The notes: generated from the letters alone by a model not told the origin. A stretch of 43,471 nucleotides of DNA from Candidatus Mailhella excrementigallinarum (GCA_944324075.1 CALUUZ010000024.1:1-43471); one strand, 5' to 3'. Shown: positions 1 through 8,627, counted from the first letter of the stretch. A program made the numbers and translations.

Positions 1-57
1 GCCCGCGCTGCCGCCGCCGAGGATGATGACGTCCGCTTCAATCTTTTTCACGCTCAT
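1..57 (-). CDS. FAD/NAD-binding oxidoreductase, N-terminal fragment
   Basis: Only the first 19 residues lie in the window: MSVKKIEADVIILGGGSAG. The run of hydrophobic residues followed by GGGSAG is the dinucleotide-binding beta-alpha-beta start of FAD-dependent oxidoreductases (GxGxxG type). The ATG follows a strong ribosome site (GAGGAGG) with seven bases between, so the start is well supported. The substrate cannot be told from this fragment; fumarate reductase/succinate dehydrogenase-like, adenylylsulfate reductase alpha-like and thioredoxin reductase-like proteins can all begin this way. A copy of the dispersed repeat begins 18 bases upstream of the start, so it sits in the leader or promoter. 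Confidence 0.75.
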   Translation of the reverse strand, partial: MSVKKIEADVIILGGGSAG

Positions 58-74
58 GATGATCCTCCTCAACT

Positions 75-200
75 GGAGCATTTTGTGGCTGAATGTATCT
101 GCCGGCCGGAACCCCGTGTTCCGGCCCGCAGGCTTCACGCTTCCGCCGCGGAGGCGTGTTCCATCCGACTTCGGGAGCATGTTCATGTTGCGGATGCTCC
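75..200 (+). repeat. Dispersed structured repeat, copy 1 (orientation A)
   Basis: Begins GGAGCATTTTG and passes through the shared inner block around CCGGCCCGCAGGCTTCACG. It ends in a hairpin whose arms are GGAGCAT (left, from about 173) and ATGCTCC (right, to 200). It lacks the central CCGCAA-GTGAA-TTGCGG hairpin seen in longer copies. It lies just upstream of the ribosome site of the minus-strand flavoprotein gene. Confidence 0.75.
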
Positions 201-963
201 AGAGAGGCGGATGACAAACAGCCGAAACGGAACAGATGCTTTCCCGGAACCTCCTTAAACCGGGCGGTAAGGATTCTTCAGAGTGTAACAAAGCACGCCT
301 TGTCTTCAGCCCTGAAGACAATTCCATAAAATAACGCTGTACAAAATGCACGTTTTATAACTTCATCATCCGCATGATGGAAAATGGAAGAAATGTAAAA
401 ACGCTTTTTTGTACGCGTGCTCCCTGGTATGTTTTTTGATTTGTCTGGTCGGATGAGAGGAGATGGAGTCTTTCAGGAGTCTGTTTCCGTTTGAGTCCAC
501 TCCAGTCGAGTTTACAATACGCGTCCGGGTTATGTTGTCAAGAACTTTTTTTGCCTGTTCCTGTTTTTTTGCCCTTCGCGTCTGCTCCGGCATGCGGACG
601 GTTTTTCTGCAGCTCGTGCCGGAAAGCTCAATCCTTGTCCGACAAGTCTCAGCCGGTTCCTCTTCGGCTCTTGAGGCTTTCCATTTCGATGGTTGGAGTC
701 GGACAAGTATACACTACTCTTATGCATCCGGCTGTCAAGAAAAATTTTTAAAAAGGAAAAAGGTTTTGATATGTTCATCAAAAATTCCTTTGTGGTTTGA
801 AACCTCCCCCTTCAGGGGGAAAAACGGAGTTGACAAGACAGCGAAGCCGATGAAATCCTTTTCCGTAACCCCTCCCTCCAGGGAGGGGCAATCCGCACGC
901 CCCCTCTCCGTCGGCTGCGGAGTCAGTCGGCGGATGGGGCGACTGTGGATTGAAACATAATAG
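201..963. other. Gene-poor intergenic stretch with hairpins
   Basis: No open frame here has convincing codon use or a protein pattern I recognise. Visible structures are a CATCAT/ATGATG inverted repeat near 364-380 and CTTGTCCGAC at 631 facing GTCGGACAAG near 699. There is also a CCCCC-TTCA-GGGGG hairpin near 807-820. The minus-strand flavoprotein promoter probably lies in the left part, but no clear -35/-10 pair stood out. Confidence 0.5.
869..888. other. Perfect GC hairpin
   Basis: Arms CCCCTCCC and GGGAGGGG (8 bp, perfect) with loop TCCA. No T-run follows on either strand, so this is a stable hairpin but not a clear intrinsic terminator. Confidence 0.5.
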
Positions 964-1130
964 CGCATTTCGTTCATGAAATGCTCTGCGGAGTCGAGCA
1001 GGGCGAGACTGAAGCCGCGACATCGGAGCAGCCGCAATTCACTTGCGGCGTCAAGCTTCGATGGAGGCGTGAAACCTGCGGTCGGCACATGGGATCCTGG
1101 CCGGCAGACATTTTCAATGGCAAAACGCTC
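964..1130 (-). repeat. Dispersed structured repeat, copy 2 (orientation B)
   Basis: Reverse orientation. It begins with the terminal hairpin GCATTTC-GTTCAT-GAAATGC, contains the central hairpin CCGCAA-TTCAC-TTGCGG, and ends CAAAACGCTC at 1130. Nearly full length (about 167 nt), in a gene-free stretch. Confidence 0.8.
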
Positions 1131-1317
1131 TGATATGGCTGTTATACATGGTTATAGTCTGGTATACGGGCGGAAGGAGCGCCGGGAAGACGCAGGGGAC
1201 GCATGTTTTCCGGCCCGGAGCAGGGAGGCGGGGAGGAAGATTGAAAGATGTATCGTGATTTATATAACAATAAGGGATGTCTTCGTGCCGCTCTGTTCCC
1301 GCGCGGGGTTGAGGCAT

Positions 1318-1464
1318 GAGCATTTCAAGGCGAAATGCTCCCGGAGTCGGGCAGGGCGAGGTCCGGCTCCGTCCCCTTGTCCGCAGGATCCGGCTTCAGG
1401 CGTGAAACCTGCGAGCCGGAGCCCGGGGGACTGATCGGCAGATATCTTCAAACACGAAACGTTC
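1318..1464 (-). repeat. Dispersed structured repeat, copy 3 (orientation B), overlapping the cobM end
   Basis: Begins GAGCATTTC-AAGGC-GAAATGCTC, a variant of the terminal hairpin with intact pairing, and ends with the CGAAACGTTC type outer end. The minus-strand cobM gene runs into it: its last few codons and its TGA (1448-1450) lie inside the repeat. Confidence 0.75.
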
Positions 1465-2245
1465 GGTCCTGACTGTCGGCCCGGCGTGTCCGCCCCCGCC
1501 AGCCGTGCGTGAATGCCGCGTCATAGAGGCGTGAACGGTCATCCGCGCGGGGCTGTCCGGGAAGCACCAGAAAGACCGTCTGACGGGTGAAGCCCTGTTC
1601 CCGGATGACGTCGGCCAGCGTATCCGCGCGGGCCCAGGCCATGCGCTGATCCGGCCAGCCCGCGCGGCAGGCGCAGAGTATCGGGGTTTCCGGCGGCAGG
1701 ACGGCCAGAAGTTCCTCCTGCATGCGATCGGGCTCGGAAGCGGAGAGATAGATGGCCAGCGAGCTTCCGTGGGCGGCAAGCGCCCGCAGGCGTTCCCGTT
1801 CGGGAACGGGGGTGCGCCCCTCCAGCCGGGTGATGATCAGTGTCTGGGTTGTTTCCGGCACGGTGAAGGAAACCTTGCCCGCCGCCGCCGCCGCGAAGGC
1901 CGCGCTGACCCCGGGCACGACTTCCCAGGGAATGCCGTCCGCGTCCAGCAGGCGGGCCTGTTCCCGCACCGCGCCGTACAGCGAGGGGTCGCCCGTGTGC
2001 ACGCGGGCCACCATGCCGCCGCCCAGCGCGCAGTCACGCATCAGCGCGTGCGTTTCTTCCAGACAGAGCGGGGCGGAGTCCTCCACCCGCGCGCCTTTTT
2101 TCGCGCAGGCCACCACCTCCGGCGGTACCAGCGAACCGGCATACAGCACCAGATCCGCCTCGCTGATCAGCCGCTGCCCCTTGAGCGTGAGCAGTTCCGG
2201 ATCGCCCGGCCCCGCGCCGATGAAAAAAACCCTGCCCATGTTCAC
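1448..2245 (-). CDS. cobM/cbiF: Precorrin-4 C11-methyltransferase
   Basis: Transfers a methyl group from S-adenosylmethionine to C-11 of the corrin precursor (cobalt-precorrin-4 in the early-cobalt route) during cobalamin synthesis in the cytoplasm. The N-terminus shows VFFIGAGPGDPELLTLKG, and HTGDPSLYGA follows near residue 83; both are hallmarks of the CbiF/CobM group of tetrapyrrole methylases. About 265 residues, near the family length. GTG at 2245 overlaps the TGA of cobL (GTGA) and has AGGAGG five bases upstream; ATG at 2239 is the alternative start. The last residues after AFTHGWR are unlike the family, and the stop codon is provided by a dispersed repeat, so the original 3' end was probably replaced. 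Last gene of the cobalamin operon. Confidence 0.92.
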   Translation of the reverse strand: MNMGRVFFIGAGPGDPELLTLKGQRLISEADLVLYAGSLVPPEVVACAKKGARVEDSAPLCLEETHALMRDCALGGGMVARVHTGDPSLYGAVREQARLLDADGIPWEVVPGVSAAFAAAAAGKVSFTVPETTQTLIITRLEGRTPVPERERLRALAAHGSSLAIYLSASEPDRMQEELLAVLPPETPILCACRAGWPDQRMAWARADTLADVIREQGFTRQTVFLVLPGQPRADDRSRLYDAAFTHGWRGRTRRADSQDRTFRV

Positions 2246-3558
2246 GGGAGCCTCCTGTCCGGCGCGTCGCCGGGAAATATGCCGATCAGAAAAACGGGGT
2301 TGAGAGGTTTCAGCGTCAGACTGCCGGCCAGAGGCGCGGATTCGGCGGCCTGTATCTGCATGACGGAATGGCGCAGGCCGCGTTCACGCGCGAAATCGAG
2401 AAGCGTGTTCAGGGTGGAGAGCAGGGCTGCCGCCGCCACCATGCGCCCGCCGGGCTTCAGCCGCGCGGCGACGGCTTCCGGCAGGATGCGGCCGTTCGGG
2501 TTGCGCGCGCCGCCCAGCCCTCCGCCTATGAAGACAGCGTCGGGATCGGGCAGTCCGTCCAGAGCATCCGGGGCGGAACCATGCACGATATCAAGATGCG
2601 GGATGCCGATGCGTCGGCGGTTTTCCCGGATCAGAGAGACGCGGGATTCCTCCCGTTCCAGCGCCACGACGCGCCCGCGCGGGAGCAGCGCGGCGGCTTC
2701 CAGCGAAAGGCAGCCGCTGCCCGCGCCCAGATCCCACAGCGTGTCGTCCGGGCGCAGCGCGAGCAGAGACAGCGCCGCCGCCCGGATCGGAGCCTTGGTA
2801 TACAGCCCCTTGTCCAGCGTCAGCGCCCGCTCGTCCAGCCCGAAGCGGGGGCCGGGGGCCACGCCGTCATCCCGCCGGGGAAGCAGGATGACGCTTTCAC
2901 CGCCCGGAAAGTTTTGTTCGGCTGCTTCGGGCAGATCGTATTCCCGAACGCTTTCCTCCGTCGTATTCAGCCGGGAGGCCACGGCCATGCGGAACCAGTC
3001 CGCGCCCCGTTCCAGCAGAAAGCGGGCAATGGCCGCCGGACTGTTCGCGGCGTCGGTGTACACGCACAGGGGACGCCGGGTCAGGGCCGCATGGGCCAGC
3101 GGCAGCCAGTCATTGCGGCCGTGCAGGGAGAGAACGGCAAGATCGTGCCAGGGCAGGCGCAGACGGGCGCAGGCCGTCTGCATGGCGCTGACGCCCGGCA
3201 GAATGCGCAGGCTCCCGGGCGCGGCGAACGCCGCCCGCTTGCCGAGCGTGGTTCCGATGCCGTAAAGCAGGGGATCCCCGTCAGCCAGCACCACGCAGCG
3301 CCGTCCTTCCTGACGGGCGGCTTCCAGTTCCCGCAGGGCGGGTTCCAGCGGGCAGGCGAGGGCAATATGCCGTTTGCCGGGAAAGCGGGCCAGCAGGCGG
3401 CGCGGCGCGGCCACCACCTCGGCTTCATCCAGCAGACGCGCGACATCGGGGGCAAAGGCCGGAGCTTCTCCCGTACCGGTTCCCAGCACCAGTACCGGGG
3501 GCGGCGCGGAGAGGGCGGCTTCCGCCGGCGCGTCATGAAAAAGGGGGAGATGAGTCAT
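2242..3558 (-). CDS. cobL: Precorrin-6Y C5,15-methyltransferase (decarboxylating), CbiE-CbiT fusion
   Basis: A two-domain enzyme that methylates C-5 and C-15 and removes the C-12 acetate carboxyl of the corrin precursor. The N-terminal CbiE-like half shows VLVLGTGTGEAPAF, then DGDPLLYGIG and LPGVSA. The C-terminal CbiT-like half has the methyltransferase glycine loop WDLGAGSGCLSLEAA and later DAVFIGGGLGG. Its 438 residues fit a full fusion. The start overlaps the stop of cbiD by four bases (ATGA), indicating translational coupling, and its own stop overlaps the start of cobM. The first 20 residues before the CbiE core are poorly conserved, so a slightly later start is possible. Confidence 0.92.
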   Translation of the reverse strand: MTHLPLFHDAPAEAALSAPPPVLVLGTGTGEAPAFAPDVARLLDEAEVVAAPRRLLARFPGKRHIALACPLEPALRELEAARQEGRRCVVLADGDPLLYGIGTTLGKRAAFAAPGSLRILPGVSAMQTACARLRLPWHDLAVLSLHGRNDWLPLAHAALTRRPLCVYTDAANSPAAIARFLLERGADWFRMAVASRLNTTEESVREYDLPEAAEQNFPGGESVILLPRRDDGVAPGPRFGLDERALTLDKGLYTKAPIRAAALSLLALRPDDTLWDLGAGSGCLSLEAAALLPRGRVVALEREESRVSLIRENRRRIGIPHLDIVHGSAPDALDGLPDPDAVFIGGGLGGARNPNGRILPEAVAARLKPGGRMVAAAALLSTLNTLLDFARERGLRHSVMQIQAAESAPLAGSLTLKPLNPVFLIGIFPGDAPDRRLP

Positions 3559-4712
3559 AGGCGTATAAGCTCCCTGCCGGTATCGTCATTCATGGAAAGG
3601 AGGAACAGCTCGATCCGCGCGCCCGGGGCGAAGGATTCCACGACGCGTTTTGCCCGCAGCGCCGGCGCACGGAGCAGGGCGTCCGCGTCGGGGCGGTGCA
3701 GAAGCAGATCCAGAGCCTGACCGGCTGTGGTGCAGGAGGCAATGGCGGATTCCAGCCCGCGCGCGTCGCCGGCGGCGGCCTCCGCGCACCAGCGGGCAAG
3801 ACGCTCCATTTCCAGCGGAGCCGCATGGGCATGGGTATGCCCCAGCCCCTGCGCCAGCTTGACCAGCTTGCCGAAAAAGCAGCCCCACACGATGTCGCGG
3901 AACCCCGCGTCCACGGCGGAACGCAGGCTGAATTCCGCGAAATCCGCCACCTGAATAAAGGCCTGTTCCCGGTCGAGAGGAAAAATGTTCTGAAGAAGGC
4001 GTTCGCTCCGCCTGCCGGTGGAAAGGAAGACGCGCGGGCAGTTCACGGCCCGGGCCACGCTCAGCCCTTCCAGAATGCTCGCCTTCCATGCGTCGTGGCT
4101 GTAGGGCCGCACAGTGCCGTGCGTGCCGAGTATGGAAATGCCGCCCGTGATGCCGAGCCGGGGGTTCAGCGTTCTGCGCGCGATGTTCTCCCCGTCCGGA
4201 ACGGAGAGGGTAACGCGGACGCCGCCCTTGTACCCGCGCAGCGCCGCGACTTCTCTCAGGCCCGCCTGAATCTGCCTCCGGGGAACGGGATTGATGGCCG
4301 GTTCACCCACGGCCACGGGCAGGCCGGGCAGGGTGACGCGCCCCACGCCGGGGCCGCCCCTCAGCAGCAGGAGGGGAAAGCCGGGCACAAGAATTTCTCC
4401 GCCGCCGGGCGCGGCGTCCGCCGGGGCGAGCAGTTCCGCTTCCGCCTCGATGCGGGCGCGATGCGTGGCGTCCGGGTCGTCCCCGCCGTCCTTGATCACT
4501 GCCGCTGTCGCCCTGCCGTCGCTCAGCGTTACGGCGGCAAGGGGAATATTCAGCCGTCCGGCGGCAGTGGGAGGCTCGCCGGGAGTTTCCGCAAAGGGAG
4601 GAAGAGGGCAGTCCACGGCGGCCGGAAACTCCAGTCCGAGCAGACGTCCGAAAGCGGCCATGGCCGCCGCCGTCGCCGCACTGCCGGTGGTGAAGCCTTC
4701 CCGCAGGCTCAT
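3555..4712 (-). CDS. cbiD: Cobalt-precorrin-5B (C1)-methyltransferase
   Basis: Methylates C-1 in the oxygen-independent cobalamin route. The N-terminus MSLREGFTTGSAATAAAMAA is the classic CbiD start, and the protein continues with NIPLAAVTLSDGRATAAVIKD, DGGDDPDATH and GGISILGTHGTVRPYSHDA. Its 385 residues match the family. It overlaps both neighbours by four bases: the upstream large protein stops inside its ATG, and its own stop overlaps the cobL start. CbiD points to the early-cobalt-insertion (anaerobic) pathway, which fits the other genes. Confidence 0.93.
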   Translation of the reverse strand: MSLREGFTTGSAATAAAMAAFGRLLGLEFPAAVDCPLPPFAETPGEPPTAAGRLNIPLAAVTLSDGRATAAVIKDGGDDPDATHRARIEAEAELLAPADAAPGGGEILVPGFPLLLLRGGPGVGRVTLPGLPVAVGEPAINPVPRRQIQAGLREVAALRGYKGGVRVTLSVPDGENIARRTLNPRLGITGGISILGTHGTVRPYSHDAWKASILEGLSVARAVNCPRVFLSTGRRSERLLQNIFPLDREQAFIQVADFAEFSLRSAVDAGFRDIVWGCFFGKLVKLAQGLGHTHAHAAPLEMERLARWCAEAAAGDARGLESAIASCTTAGQALDLLLHRPDADALLRAPALRAKRVVESFAPGARIELFLLSMNDDTGRELIRL

Positions 4713-7700
4713 GCGGCCCCCTCCTGCCGTTCGGGGAGCAGGCGTTCCATGGAACGCAGATAGTCGCGGTGGCGGTCGAGATAGAAGGAAAGAGCGCGCG
4801 CGAAATCCCGCCCTGCCAGCCCGTCCACGAACAGCCGGCAGATATCCTTTTCCTGTTCCAGCACCATCTGGGAGCGGAGGAGCGCCAGACGCTCCGCTCC
4901 GGAAAGCTCCTGGGAGATTTTTTTCAGCGCGTGCGCCGCGCGGGGCTGATAAAACCAGAAATACATGAGATCCAGAGCATTGGCGATGAGTTCGGTTTTC
5001 ATGTGGCGGTGTTCCCGCTCCAGACGTGACAGGATTTTCTCCGGCTCCTTCAGCAGTTCCGGAAGATCCTCTTCAGGATACAGCAGTTCAAGACGGCCGT
5101 AGAGGGAAAATACCCGGCGCAGCTTGCTCCGGTAGTCCCAGAGGCGCAGCCGCATGTTGCCGTTGCGGTCGGCCATGCCTTCAATGACGCCTGCCACGGT
5201 ATCCGATGCCACCTTGGACGTAATGGCCGCCGCGGAAAACAGAAGCGCCTGCGGCTCCGCCGCGCCGAACGCGCGCAGGATCAGCTCCAGCCCCTCGTTA
5301 TAGGCCAGAGCCACGGGAATGGCGAAGACGCTGCGGAAGATATTGGCGATGATCACCTCGCGCGGAAATCCCCTCAGATAGTTGTGCCCCGCGATATAGA
5401 ATCCGTTGACCAGCGAGATCACGGAAAAGATCAGCACATCGTGGCTCACCGGGTCCAGCCGGCAGAAATCCTGAAGAAACCAGACGCGCAGCACAAGTTC
5501 CAGCAGAATGACGGAAATGCCCGTGTACAGCAGGGAGTCGCTCAGGCGGCTCCAGCTTACATAGTCATTCCAACGCAGCAGGGGGGAACGGCGGAATCCG
5601 CCGCCGCCGAGTACGGCCTGCATGATGTTGCGCAGCCCGGTGATGAGAAACCACAGCGGCGCGCCCAGCCACATCAGCAGCGTGTTGTCCTGCGTCAGCA
5701 GGAATGCCGCCCAGGCCGGGATGAAGCCGCCCATCACCTTGAGCGCATTTGCAAGGGAGGTGTTGATGCAGAGGGAATCCGCCGTTTCGTCCCCGGCACT
5801 GTCGTCCGGAAGAAAGCCGTTGCTCACCGGGCGGCCCATGCCGCCGAGAGTGACGATATTTCCGGATTTCGCGCCGTGCGCGCTGCACTGTCCGCCGTCG
5901 CAGACAGTGGCGTCGCCATGAATCCATTCACGCTCCGGACGCCTGAGAAAATGGCGCAGTCCGGGAAGCGCGCGCAGCAGCCGGACGGGAAGAGACGGGC
6001 GTTCCTCTCCGGGAAGGCTTTTCCAGACGAGGCGTTCCTGCAGCGCGACGCGCAGGGGCAGCCACAGACGGGTGCTCCGGCGCGAACCGAGTTCGCGTCT
6101 GGCCCGGTAGGGAAGCGTCTCCGGAAGGGCCAGGCCCATGCCGTACCACATTCCGGGGCGGCTGGAAGAGTCGGTGCCCATCCGCGAATAGAGCTTTGAC
6201 GTTGCGTAAAAGCCCTGGAGAATGGGAATATTGCGCAGGATAAGCCGGAGTTTTTCAGTTCGCGCCTCGCAGCCGGGCGTGAGCGGCCAGGGAGAAGCCA
6301 CGTCCGTGCCTTCTCCGCAGTCACGGAGCATGCGGCGGATGAGCTGCTTGAGCAGAGGGGCGCTGCCGTTGTTGATGGCCTGCTGAAGCGCGCCGATTTC
6401 CGCCAGATGCGGCTCCTTGCCTTCCTGCCAGTCCTTGAGGTTGAAAATTTCCAGATGGGTGATGAACCCCTGGCAGTCCCAGAGCAGATTAAGCACGTCC
6501 TCGGGGCTGAGGCGGGCGAGATTGAGCACCACGCGGTTGCCGCTGTGCAGGCCGGAAAGCCAGTCCAGAAGCAGAAGGGGAGGGGTGCGCAGAAGCTCGG
6601 GACAGTCGCCGCCGCATTCCCCCGGGACGGGGGCGCGGGTGAGCTTTTCCCGCTCGGATCGGAAAACAGGGCGGCGCAGAACCTCCATGAGATATTCGGT
6701 GGTGCATCCGTCCAGCCGATGCAGTCTTTTTTCCAGCATGGCCCGGCAGGCGTCGTCACATCCGGGGCTTTCCAGCCGTTCGCTCAGGGCTGCGGCTTCC
6801 TCCCGCAGGGAAGAGAGCAGCGAGGCGTGGATGAATTCCGCCAGATGCAGCAGAAAGGTCTGCCCCGCGCCCACGAAGGCGAGAAACTTTTCCCTGTCCA
6901 GCTCTTCCGTGACGATGCCCAGCTCCCGCTCCAGTTCGTGCCGCCCCCGGCTGTTCCACAGGTCGAGCATGGAGAGGATATGCCGTTCCATCCAGGCCGA
7001 AGCTTCCCGGCCCTTTTCCATGAGGCGGCGCACGCCTGGCTCGGCCAGAAAGGCCAGAAAGCCCTCCGCGTCGGAAAAGCCGCGCGGGATCCAGATGAAG
7101 TCGATCAGGCCTCCCCGGTAGGGGGCGTGGAACAGCAGGCCGATACGGACGGTCACACCCATGATTTCCGCCGCTTCCATAAGCTCGCGGGCGGCTTCGG
7201 GACGGACGAAATGATAGTAGATGACCGTGAGGGAGCGGATGCCCTTGACCCAGGCGTCCATGATCAGATGGGTGGCGTTCTTGCGGCCCTTGGTGTTGGC
7301 GTCATGCACATGATGATCGAATACGGCCTGGTTCCACTCTTCCGGCATTTCCAGCAGAAAATAGCGGCGCAGCATGCGGCGTATCACGGCAGGCTTGCCC
7401 GACGCGGCCTGGCGGAAGTCATGGGCAAGGCGGAGCTGGCGTTCATCGTCGCCCTGGGCGCGCACGATTTCCTTCATGATCTGGATCAGCACCCGCCCCG
7501 TATTGCGGCGCAGATTCGTTCTTGCGCTGACCATGACTTCTTCCCGCAGGGCGCGCAGGGCATGGATGCGCTCTTCTTCCTGCCCCTGTTCAAGCGAGTC
7601 CAGCAGACGCAGCACGGCGGAGGCCATGCGCATTTCCGCCGGAATGGCCAGATCGATGATGCCGTTGGGATGCAGGGCGTCGGTATGCGGGAACACCGCC

Positions 7701-7888
7701 GCGTGCTCCGCGCGGTTCAGTTCGATGGCCCGTTTGACCTGGGAAAGAAACACAACGTCCTGTGTGTCGAAGCGCAGTGAGAATGCCATATGCGTATCCA
7801 GCCGGAAAATGGCTTCCAGAATGGAGGAAATGCGCGGCAGCGTCAAGGATGGCCCGCAGTCGGGCGCGTCCATGGAGCATTCCGCCAT
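4709..7888 (-). CDS. Large uncharacterised protein: PHP-like N-terminal half, multi-pass membrane C-terminal half
   Basis: About 1,059 residues with the start at 7888. ATG at 7873 and at 7789 (MAFSLRFDTQ) are alternatives, and the longer reading to 8053 is rejected because it runs through a repeat and a hairpin. I do not recognise a named family. Near residues 188-200 is DHHVHDANTKGRKNATHLI followed by a strand-like SLTVIYY, which resembles a metal-binding PHP-type HxH motif. The middle is helical and charged. A small Cys/His cluster (CDGGQCSAHG) precedes the membrane part. From about residue 710 to 900 there are several hydrophobic segments (for example AFLLTQDNTLLMWLGAPLWF, LLYTGISVILLELVL, VLIFSVISLVNGFYIAGH). 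The tail is helical and probably cytoplasmic. It overlaps cbiD by four bases, so it is co-translated with the cobalamin genes, but a role in cobalamin metabolism is only inferred from position. Confidence 0.7.
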   Translation of the reverse strand: MAECSMDAPDCGPSLTLPRISSILEAIFRLDTHMAFSLRFDTQDVVFLSQVKRAIELNRAEHAAVFPHTDALHPNGIIDLAIPAEMRMASAVLRLLDSLEQGQEEERIHALRALREEVMVSARTNLRRNTGRVLIQIMKEIVRAQGDDERQLRLAHDFRQAASGKPAVIRRMLRRYFLLEMPEEWNQAVFDHHVHDANTKGRKNATHLIMDAWVKGIRSLTVIYYHFVRPEAARELMEAAEIMGVTVRIGLLFHAPYRGGLIDFIWIPRGFSDAEGFLAFLAEPGVRRLMEKGREASAWMERHILSMLDLWNSRGRHELERELGIVTEELDREKFLAFVGAGQTFLLHLAEFIHASLLSSLREEAAALSERLESPGCDDACRAMLEKRLHRLDGCTTEYLMEVLRRPVFRSEREKLTRAPVPGECGGDCPELLRTPPLLLLDWLSGLHSGNRVVLNLARLSPEDVLNLLWDCQGFITHLEIFNLKDWQEGKEPHLAEIGALQQAINNGSAPLLKQLIRRMLRDCGEGTDVASPWPLTPGCEARTEKLRLILRNIPILQGFYATSKLYSRMGTDSSSRPGMWYGMGLALPETLPYRARRELGSRRSTRLWLPLRVALQERLVWKSLPGEERPSLPVRLLRALPGLRHFLRRPEREWIHGDATVCDGGQCSAHGAKSGNIVTLGGMGRPVSNGFLPDDSAGDETADSLCINTSLANALKVMGGFIPAWAAFLLTQDNTLLMWLGAPLWFLITGLRNIMQAVLGGGGFRRSPLLRWNDYVSWSRLSDSLLYTGISVILLELVLRVWFLQDFCRLDPVSHDVLIFSVISLVNGFYIAGHNYLRGFPREVIIANIFRSVFAIPVALAYNEGLELILRAFGAAEPQALLFSAAAITSKVASDTVAGVIEGMADRNGNMRLRLWDYRSKLRRVFSLYGRLELLYPEEDLPELLKEPEKILSRLEREHRHMKTELIANALDLMYFWFYQPRAAHALKKISQELSGAERLALLRSQMVLEQEKDICRLFVDGLAGRDFARALSFYLDRHRDYLRSMERLLPERQEGAA

Positions 7889-7917
7889 TGAAATGTCCCG
7901 CCGCCGGATACGCGGAA

Positions 7918-7951
7918 GGGGCGCTCCTTTCCACGAAAGGAACGCCCCGGA
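7918..7951 (-). other. Hairpin upstream of the large operon gene
   Basis: Arms GGGGCGCTCCTTTC and GAAAGGAACGCCCC pair over 14 positions with one non-Watson-Crick position, loop CAC or similar. It lies about 30 bases upstream of the preferred start of the 4709-7888 gene. There is no T-run on the minus side. It could be leader structure or a transcript end; no cobalamin riboswitch motif was seen nearby. Confidence 0.4.
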
Positions 7952-7987
7952 ATGATGGCGGACCCCGCTTCGCGGGATACGCGTCGT

Positions 7988-8166
7988 CCGGAGCGTTTTG
8001 CTCTCGAAAACATCCGTCGGCCAGGACCCCATGTTCCGGCCCGCAGGCTTCACGCCGCCGGAGCCATACGCCGCAAGTGAATTGCGGCAACACCGGAGGA
8101 TTGGAGGCGTCGCGGCTTCAGTCTCGCTTCGCCTGACTCCGGGATATTTTCAAATCGAAATCGTTC
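7988..8166 (+). repeat. Dispersed structured repeat, copy 4 (orientation A)
   Basis: Starts GGAGCGTTTTGC-TCTC-GAAAAC and includes CCGGCCCGCAGGCTTCACG. It contains the central CCGCAA-GTGAA-TTGCGG hairpin (about 8080-8096) and the CGGCTTCAGTCTCGCTTCGC block. It ends GACTCCGGGATATTTTC-AAAT-CGAAATCG, a weakened terminal hairpin. Lies between the flagellar-like gene pair and the cobalamin operon. Confidence 0.8.
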
Positions 8167-8208
8167 GCTTGGCGGCGCGGCAGAACCGCGGCCTGCTCGC
8201 GATTTTCA

Positions 8209-8233
8209 GGGCTGCGGACCTTGTCCGCAGCCC
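8209..8233 (-). terminator. Strong hairpin downstream of the small gene at 8287
   Basis: GGGCTGCGGAC and GTCCGCAGCCC form a perfect 11-bp stem with a 3-nt loop, 54 bases after the stop of the 8287-8604 gene. The minus strand continues TGAAAATC with no long T-run, so termination strength is uncertain. Confidence 0.5.
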
Positions 8234-8286
8234 CGGCGCTCCTTTTCATGAAAGGCGTGCCTTCATGCAGCGTCATGACAGGGGGA

Positions 8287-8604
8287 TTATTGCAGCAGGC
8301 GTGCCCGCGCGTACCCTTTTACCCCGCGGATGGTGCTTCTGGCCGAGACAAGCTGACTGCGGATCTGTTCCAGAAGCTCCCGGCCCTCTTCGTGGATAAG
8401 CTGATTATAACCCTGCAGGGCGATGAGCTTGACGCGGTAATCTTCCGAAGTTTCCTCGTCCAGCGTATCCGCGGCCTGGCGCATGAGTTCGGTTCGTTCG
8501 TGAAAATGGGACTCGGCGCTCTCCACGTCTCCATTGCGCATGGCTTCAAGCTCATGCTGGGCAAGGATAAGGGCACGATCCAGAAGCGTCAGGTTTGCGG
8601 ACAT
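8287..8604 (-). CDS. Small helical protein, FliT/FlgN-like (possible flagellar export chaperone)
   Basis: 105 residues starting MSANLTLLDRALILAQ. ATG at 8604 has GGAG eight bases upstream and follows the stop of its neighbour by 23 bases; the longer frame to 8697 overlaps that neighbour and is rejected. The protein is almost entirely helical and acidic. The pattern of a short helix, then RNGDVESAESHFHERTELMR, resembles the 'amount of work per residue, then ERxxL' layout of FliT/FlgN chaperones. No catalytic motif is visible. It forms a unit with the next gene upstream (8628-9236). The flagellar assignment is weak and rests on fold style only. Confidence 0.6.
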   Translation of the reverse strand: MSANLTLLDRALILAQHELEAMRNGDVESAESHFHERTELMRQAADTLDEETSEDYRVKLIALQGYNQLIHEEGRELLEQIRSQLVSARSTIRGVKGYARARLLQ

Positions 8605-8627
8605 GGAAATTCTCCGGATCGGGCCGG

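Noticed and set aside
463-960. 165-codon plus-strand frame in the left intergenic region
   Set aside because: Has a possible ribosome site, but its amino-acid order is not protein-like and it runs through hairpins and the CRISPR-like sequence.
1769-3720. Long plus-strand frames opposite cobM/cobL
   Set aside because: Arg/Ala/Gly-rich shadows of the cobalamin genes.
7889-8286. Cobalamin riboswitch upstream of the cobalamin operon
   Set aside because: Looked for the B12-box (GCCACTG type) on the minus strand and did not find it.
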